In this document: piece by piece, positions 58,065 to 62,860 of the stretch
How the letters are laid out: every line of letters begins with the position of its first letter
Numbering within the stretch: the first letter of the stretch is position 1
Origin: Promethearchaeota archaeon
GTDB taxonomy: Archaea > Asgardarchaeota > Lokiarchaeia > Sigyniarchaeales > SOKP01
Direction: 5' to 3'
Assembly: GCA_011364975.1 (NCBI GenBank)
Contig: RDOE01000009.1
Location: forward strand, 1 to 62,860
DNA: 62,860 nucleotides
Made by a program: the position numbers and the translations under genes
Notes under the pieces: model-generated
Told to the model about the DNA's origin: nothing
The model's database searches: none
What the model saw: the letters and a program-made list of their open reading frames with translations, nothing else

Positions 58065-60665
58065 ATGGCTCAGGAAACTAATTATCCTAAACGGTTTAAA
58101 TTTGAAGATATTCAAAATAAATGGATAGAATATTGGAATAAAGAGAAACTTTACGCATTTGATATTGATAAAAATGGCCAAATATTTTCAATAGATACGC
58201 CTCCTCCATTTGTTAGTGGTGTACTTCATATTGGTCAATATTTAAATTATGCTTGGATTGATTTTGTTGCACGTTATCATAGAATGAAAGGAGAAAATGT
58301 TTATTTCCCTCAAGGATGGGACTGCCATGGATTACCTGTAGAATTAGCAGTCACCAAATATTATAAAGTAAAGAAAGACAATAGAGAACTCTTTCTTCAA
58401 AAATGTAGAGAATGGGTAGAAAGTAATATTGAAAATATGACGAGACAGTTAAATATTTTAGGATATTCTACTGACTGGAACTATACCTACCGAACAATGA
58501 ATGATAATTATAAATATAAAGTCCAATTATCACTTCTCTATTTTTTTAATAAGGGTTGGTTATACCGAGAAAAATTCCCAACTCATTTTTGTGTTAATTG
58601 TGAGACTTCTTTAGCAAAGGCAGAAGTAAGTTATGAAGAGGAAGAAGGAAAATTATGGTTTATCAAATTACCCTTAGCAGGAAGAGAAGATGAATATCTT
58701 ACTATTGCTACTACTCGCCCTGAGTATATGGAAGCTTGTGTTGCGATATTAATAAATCCAAACGATGGGAGATACTATGATCTATCTGCTGCTGAGGTTA
58801 GTATTCCTTTTACCGATAGAATAGTTAAGGTTTATTTAGATAGTAATGTGGACATGAATTTTGGCACGGGAGTAGTTTATGTATGCACTTATGGAGACGA
58901 AATGGATATTAAATGGAAGTTGCAATATAATCTCGAAGAAATTCAAATTTTTACGGAAGATGGGCATTTAAATGAGAACTCAAAATACAAGGGTCTCACA
59001 ATTACCGACGCTAGGGAGCAAATTGTAAAAGATCTTGATAAAATGGGATTAATCGTAAAAGTTGAGGATTATCCACATAGTGTTATTATTCACAGTGAGC
59101 GTTCCTCTTGTAGAAAGCCTATCGAATATTTACCAGTTTATCAATGGTTCATTAATATAAAGGATTTTACCGAGGACATTCTTGAATCTGGAGAAGTCAT
59201 GAAATGGTATCCCGAGAAGCAAAAACAAAGATTAGTTGATTGGGCTAAGGGTTTAGATTGGAATTGGGTTATTTCGCGACAAAGAATATTTGGGACGCCT
59301 ATTCCTTTTTGGTACTGCGAAGATTGTGGAGAGATTATTGCACCAAAAAAAGAGGATTTACCGTTAGATCCTGTAAAAAAGACACCACCATTGAAGAAGT
59401 GCCCAAACTGTAATAGTACCAAATTAATCGGAGAGAAAGATGTATGCGACTGCTGGATAGATTCTAGTATAACTCCACTTGTAATCTCCAAATGGGAAGA
59501 GGATTCAAATTTTTTTAAGAAAGCCTATACTGACGCAATAATGCACAGATCCCAAGGTTATGAAATAATTCGAACATGGTTGTTTTATACACTTTTTCGA
59601 TGTAAAATGTTAACAGGTAAACCCCCTTTTTATGAAGTAATGATTAATGGTATGGTAGCTGGTCCTGATGGTAGGATCATGTCAAAAAGTCTTGGAAATT
59701 ATATCTCACCAGATGAGGTTGTCCCTCAGTATGGAACAGATGCAGTTCGATATTGGACTGCCATGGGGTCTTTAGGAGATGATTATCCGTTTGAGTTTAC
59801 TTGGATAAATCTTCAAAATAAACAACCTGTTTCGAAGGAACTTATAATGAAGGAGATGCAAAATTTAAGTAAAGATAAATTTAATAAGAAATATCAAAGA
59901 AGGTATGAACAATTAATTGGGGCATCTAGATTACTAACTAAAATTTGGAATGCTTATAGATTTTTATATTTAAATTTAGATAAAATAGAGATATCAGATT
60001 TAATCTATAATTCAAAAGAGCTATCAGCAATTGATTGCTATTATTTTTCTGAATTCAATAAGATAATAGAAACCATCACAAATCATTTTGAAGGATATAA
60101 TTGGCATGAGGCGACCATGATCTTGCGCAGTTTTTTCTGGAATGATTTATGTGATAATTATATTGAAGCAATTAAATACAAGTTTTATTCCGAGGATGAA
60201 TCCTTAAGGAAACGTTCTTTAAGAAATGCATTAATTTTATTTTATAACATCTTGAAAGTTTTTTCAGTAATAATGCCATTCATTACTGAAGAAATATATC
60301 ACATTTTATATAAGCAATTTAAGGAGCTTAAATCAATTCACCTCGAGAATTGGGCGCAATCTTTTACAAACTTAAGTGAGGAGTTAATTCAATATGGAAA
60401 ATTAGGGATAGACCTTATTAGAAATTTAAGAAACATCAAATCAAAGCTTCAAATCCCTTTGAATCAAGAAATTTCTGAAGTTTATATAATAAGTGTTAAA
60501 GATAATGTAAATTATTTAGAATTAATAAAATCAGATATTTCAAACACTCTAAGGATCAATAATTTGATATTTTTAAAAAAACCACAGAAAAAAACGATCA
60601 AGCGGACCCCCGATTTAAAAGAAGATTACACGGATTTAGGATTATCAATATATTTCTTTAAATAA
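58065..60665 (+). CDS. valS: Valyl-tRNA synthetase, archaeal type
   Basis: 866 residues charging tRNA-Val. HIGH region PPFVSGVLHIGQ, KMSKS region GRIMSKSLGNYIS, and the editing domain TIATTRPEYMEACVAILINP. Valine-specific features are CWIDSSITPLVISKW and RSQGYEIIRTWLFYTLFR, which differ from the IleRS pattern despite GWDCHGLPVE, shared by both. Zinc sites: CVNCETSLAKAE and CEDCG...CPNC. A strong Shine-Dalgarno is present. The tRNA just upstream is for alanine, not valine. It contrasts with the bacterial-type LeuRS in this window. Confidence 0.93.
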   Translation: MAQETNYPKRFKFEDIQNKWIEYWNKEKLYAFDIDKNGQIFSIDTPPPFVSGVLHIGQYLNYAWIDFVARYHRMKGENVYFPQGWDCHGLPVELAVTKYYKVKKDNRELFLQKCREWVESNIENMTRQLNILGYSTDWNYTYRTMNDNYKYKVQLSLLYFFNKGWLYREKFPTHFCVNCETSLAKAEVSYEEEEGKLWFIKLPLAGREDEYLTIATTRPEYMEACVAILINPNDGRYYDLSAAEVSIPFTDRIVKVYLDSNVDMNFGTGVVYVCTYGDEMDIKWKLQYNLEEIQIFTEDGHLNENSKYKGLTITDAREQIVKDLDKMGLIVKVEDYPHSVIIHSERSSCRKPIEYLPVYQWFINIKDFTEDILESGEVMKWYPEKQKQRLVDWAKGLDWNWVISRQRIFGTPIPFWYCEDCGEIIAPKKEDLPLDPVKKTPPLKKCPNCNSTKLIGEKDVCDCWIDSSITPLVISKWEEDSNFFKKAYTDAIMHRSQGYEIIRTWLFYTLFRCKMLTGKPPFYEVMINGMVAGPDGRIMSKSLGNYISPDEVVPQYGTDAVRYWTAMGSLGDDYPFEFTWINLQNKQPVSKELIMKEMQNLSKDKFNKKYQRRYEQLIGASRLLTKIWNAYRFLYLNLDKIEISDLIYNSKELSAIDCYYFSEFNKIIETITNHFEGYNWHEATMILRSFFWNDLCDNYIEAIKYKFYSEDESLRKRSLRNALILFYNILKVFSVIMPFITEEIYHILYKQFKELKSIHLENWAQSFTNLSEELIQYGKLGIDLIRNLRNIKSKLQIPLNQEISEVYIISVKDNVNYLELIKSDISNTLRINNLIFLKKPQKKTIKRTPDLKEDYTDLGLSIYFFK

Positions 60666-60688
60666 TTTTATTTCACTTCTTTAAGGTC

Positions 60689-61405
60689 ATGAAAAAAGTC
60701 GTAAGTATCATTATTCCCGCTTTTAATGAAGCTAAATCAATTAAAAGTGTATTACAAAAGATTCCCCAATTTTCGCAATTAATCTTAAAAGTTTTTGTAA
60801 TAGATGATGGAAGTACGGATAATACCTCAGAATTAGCAAGTAAATCAGGTGCGATAGTGATTTCAAATCCAAAAAATTTGGGTTTAGGAATATCCTTTAA
60901 AGTGGGGTTATATCATGCATTAGAACAAGGTTCTGAAATTATTGTAATATTAGATGGTGATGGTCAGTATAATCCACATAATATTGGTGATTTAATAAAT
61001 CCCCTACTTAATAACGAATCGGATTTAGTAATCGGAAATAGGTTCTTAAATAAATCTATTTCAGAAATGAGTATTATAAAAGACACTGCAAACAGAATCA
61101 TTTCTATATTCATTTCCAAAATTTTATTACTTTTAAATGAAAATTATGATGTTCAATCATCTTTTAGAGCTTTTAATAAAAATTTTGGAAAGTTTTTATA
61201 TCAAAAATTAGAGGGAAAATATAATTATGCTCAAGAAATGTTTATTATCGCAATTCTCTTTAGATACAAAATTAAACAGATTCCAGTCAAATGCTATAAA
61301 AGAACTTATGGAAAATCAAAATTAATAAAGAGCCCACTTCTTCATCTTTTTAAGATCTTATATATTACCTTTAAAACTTATTTTAAAATCACAATTTTCC
61401 ACTAA
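60689..61405 (+). CDS. Glycosyltransferase family 2, dolichyl-phosphate hexose synthase-like
   Basis: 238 residues with a GT-A fold: SIIIPAFNEAKSIKSVL (nucleotide-binding start), VIDDGSTDNTSELA (donor Asp), NLGLGISFKVGLYHALEQG and the metal-binding VILDGDGQYNP (DxD-like DGDGQ). It resembles polyprenyl-phosphate mannose or glucose synthases. No membrane helices are seen at the C-terminus, unlike many GtrB-type enzymes. It should make lipid-linked sugar for protein or lipid glycosylation. Follows valS by 23 bases and is probably co-transcribed; convergent with scpB. Confidence 0.85.
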   Translation: MKKVVSIIIPAFNEAKSIKSVLQKIPQFSQLILKVFVIDDGSTDNTSELASKSGAIVISNPKNLGLGISFKVGLYHALEQGSEIIVILDGDGQYNPHNIGDLINPLLNNESDLVIGNRFLNKSISEMSIIKDTANRIISIFISKILLLLNENYDVQSSFRAFNKNFGKFLYQKLEGKYNYAQEMFIIAILFRYKIKQIPVKCYKRTYGKSKLIKSPLLHLFKILYITFKTYFKITIFH

Positions 61406-61408
61406 ATA

Positions 61409-62278
61409 TCATTTCTGTTCTGTTTCAAGGCCTAATTGTCCAATCATAACTTTTTTCAATTCCTCTTTATTTTTTGGCAATCCAAACATTTCAGAATATT
61501 TATCTGTAGTGGTTAATTCATCCGATCTTCCTTTTTTAACTGCAGAAACGAGATCGTTATCAATTAAATATTTAACGTGTTCATATGCTCCTGTACCTCT
61601 CAATTTAATAACCAAAGATTTTAAAATCGGTTGCTTCAATGCTATTACTGTTAATGTCCTGAGGTAGCGTTCAGCAATACCTCCTCCACTTGAGAATTTA
61701 GCAACTCTTTCAACATATTCTGATCTTAACGCCATTTGATATTTTTCTCCTACTTGGTTAATGATTAACGAAGTAGCACGGTCCATGTAATCAAGAGCTA
61801 ATTCTTGGATTAAAATTTCAACCTCCTTTTTAGGTATCTCTAATTTAGTTGATAGTTCTTCTACATCCAAGGGCTTACCGGAAGCATATAGTGAGGCTTC
61901 AATAAGGTTACGATTTATTACGGCAACTTGAGCTTCCAAATCTTCTTTGCTTAATTCAATAGAATCTTCTTTAATAGAATAACCATTTAGTTCATCTTCT
62001 TCATTAACTAATTCCGCTATTTCATCTTCCTCATCATCTAATACCTTTAGTTCAGCCTCTAAATCATCTAGTTCATCTTCTTCATCAAATATTTCCTCTA
62101 GTTCATTTTCCTCATCATCTAATTCCTCAATTTCACCTTCATTATCATCAATTTCCTCTAATTCAGCTTCCTCAGAGATTATTTGCGTAAAATCTTCCTC
62201 TTTATCCTCAGATTGATTATCCTTATCACTTTCATTCTCTTCAATATCTTCAATTTCATTTTTGTTTGTTTCATTCAT
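61409..62278 (-). CDS. scpB: ScpB, chromosome segregation/condensation protein, with acidic N-terminal extension
   Basis: The last ~170 residues are ScpB: NLIEASLYASGKPLDVEEL, two winged helices, and RYLRTLTVIALKQPILKSLV followed by LRGTGAYEHVKYLIDNDLV. ScpB binds the ScpA kleisin in prokaryotic SMC condensin. The first ~115 residues are almost all Glu/Asp with Leu/Ile spacing in a loose repeat of about 14 residues (such as DEENELEEIFDEEDELDDLE), not part of the family; a typical ScpB is 180-200 residues. The scpA gene lies 30 bases upstream on the same strand, as expected for an scpAB operon. Confidence 0.85.
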   Translation of the reverse strand: MNETNKNEIEDIEENESDKDNQSEDKEEDFTQIISEEAELEEIDDNEGEIEELDDEENELEEIFDEEDELDDLEAELKVLDDEEDEIAELVNEEDELNGYSIKEDSIELSKEDLEAQVAVINRNLIEASLYASGKPLDVEELSTKLEIPKKEVEILIQELALDYMDRATSLIINQVGEKYQMALRSEYVERVAKFSSGGGIAERYLRTLTVIALKQPILKSLVIKLRGTGAYEHVKYLIDNDLVSAVKKGRSDELTTTDKYSEMFGLPKNKEELKKVMIGQLGLETEQK

Positions 62279-62308
62279 ATCTTTTCACCTTTATGCAGAT
62301 AGGAAATT

Positions 62309-62860
62309 TTACCTTAAATTAATGTTAAAATCTTTAAAATCTTCATCTTGATGGAGTAAAAGTTTATTTCCAGTAGACAAAAACATTAACGCTAAAAATA
62401 GTTTTACAAATGCGAACTTTCGATCAATATCACTAGTCTCCTCTTCCTTTATCATTTTTGCCAGTTCATAGAAAGATAATTCTTTCTCATCTAGACTTAT
62501 TTTTGCTTTAATTTTATTATGCCATGATTCTAGTAATTCTTCGATACTTTGTTCTCTTCCACTAATATGTTTCAGAAGTTCTCTTGGTAAGCTTGCTTTT
62601 GAACGCATCTGTATTCTTTCTTGCTTTAATTCTTCTTTACGTAATGCTCGTCTTCTTAATTTCTCTCTATTTTGCATAGTTTCTATTATAGCCGATCTCA
62701 TAGCGTCAAATAATTCTTCTTTAGTGGAAATCATTAATTTTGGTTGAATAGGTTGAGGCAGTGCCTTGGGAATTGTTCTAGAATGTTGCTGTCTTAACTT
62801 TTCCAATTCTTCCTTTTTCTGTATCTCCTCCTCTTGTCGTATAATACTCGATATTTTATA
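62309..62860 (-). CDS. scpA: ScpA kleisin (partial, N-terminus beyond window)
   Basis: The minus-strand frame is open to the right edge (184 codons), so the TTG near 62806 is not the start. The visible C-terminal part has a charged middle (EKLRRRALRKEELKQERIQM), LISxx-like helices and a final winged helix, SFYELAKMIKEEETSDIDRK then FAFVKLFLALMFLSTGNKLLL, as in ScpA/Rad21 kleisins, which bridge SMC heads. It precedes scpB by 30 bases. The N-terminal SMC-neck-binding part is outside the window. Confidence 0.75.
   Translation of the reverse strand, partial: YKISSIIRQEEEIQKKEELEKLRQQHSRTIPKALPQPIQPKLMISTKEELFDAMRSAIIETMQNREKLRRRALRKEELKQERIQMRSKASLPRELLKHISGREQSIEELLESWHNKIKAKISLDEKELSFYELAKMIKEEETSDIDRKFAFVKLFLALMFLSTGNKLLLHQDEDFKDFNINLR

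Noticed and set aside
58065-60665. Isoleucyl-tRNA synthetase
   Set aside because: GWDCHGLPVE occurs in both, but WIDSSITPL and GYEIIRTWLFYTLFR are valine-type and the length is too short for IleRS.
1-62860. CRISPR arrays, insertion sequences, rRNA, riboswitches
   Set aside because: No regularly spaced repeats, transposase motifs, rRNA-like segments or recognisable riboswitch cores were seen by eye.

Overview
The window reads as a low-GC archaeal chromosome, most likely an Asgard archaeon of the Lokiarchaeota/Promethearchaeota type. Archaeal signs are an MCM helicase carrying an intein, a Gins23-like replication protein, both topoisomerase VI subunits, coenzyme F420 genes, an archaeal-type ValRS, and a tRNA-Ala gene interrupted by a bulge-helix-bulge intron. 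Asgard-like signs are two adjacent TRAPP/V4R-type proteins, a gelsolin-like protein, long HEAT and coiled-coil proteins, and bacterial-looking enzymes (LeuRS, triosephosphate isomerase, UvrD-type helicase) mixed with archaeal information genes. Taxonomy is inferred from gene content; no marker gene was compared.

Layout. Bases 1-5300: two TRAPP-like proteins, an MBL-fold hydrolase, a gelsolin-like protein, thioredoxin, an HdrC-like iron-sulfur protein, triosephosphate isomerase and an unknown protein. Bases 5447-13600: bacterial-type LeuRS facing a plus-strand run of five cofactor genes: LipS2-like, lipoate ligase and LipS1-like (lipoate assembly), then a CofE-nitroreductase fusion and CofD (F420). 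Bases 13608-25793: a minus-strand envelope locus of the MoxR / DUF58 / DUF4350 / DUF4129 / transglutaminase type. Its large surface protein has a transglutaminase-like domain that has lost the catalytic Cys and His. Bases 25984-31644: a proline-rich coiled-coil zinc-ribbon protein, an HDAC-family deacetylase, a zinc-type alcohol dehydrogenase and a UvrD-like helicase.

Bases 31707-45450 carry replication and topology genes: MCM with a 524-residue intein, a HEAT-repeat membrane protein, Gins23-like protein, PyrE, a small helical protein, Top6A and a greatly enlarged Top6B. The start of Top6B lies in another reading frame. Bases 45689-52960: CoaBC, then a three-gene MoxR ATPase / VWA / SWIM-like set of unknown function, which together with the envelope locus gives two independent MoxR-VWA systems in the window. 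Bases 53180-62860: an orphan DppB-type permease, an orphan Dam-type methyltransferase with a PCNA-binding-like N-terminal peptide, a glycyl radical enzyme without a nearby activase, tRNA-Ala(CGC), ValRS, a family 2 glycosyltransferase, and ScpB and ScpA (the latter cut by the window end).

Strongest candidates for something little described: the MoxR-VWA-SWIM trio, the envelope locus with a dead transglutaminase, the Top6B gene with its odd 5' end and added SAP/winged-helix tail, and the TRAPP-like pair.
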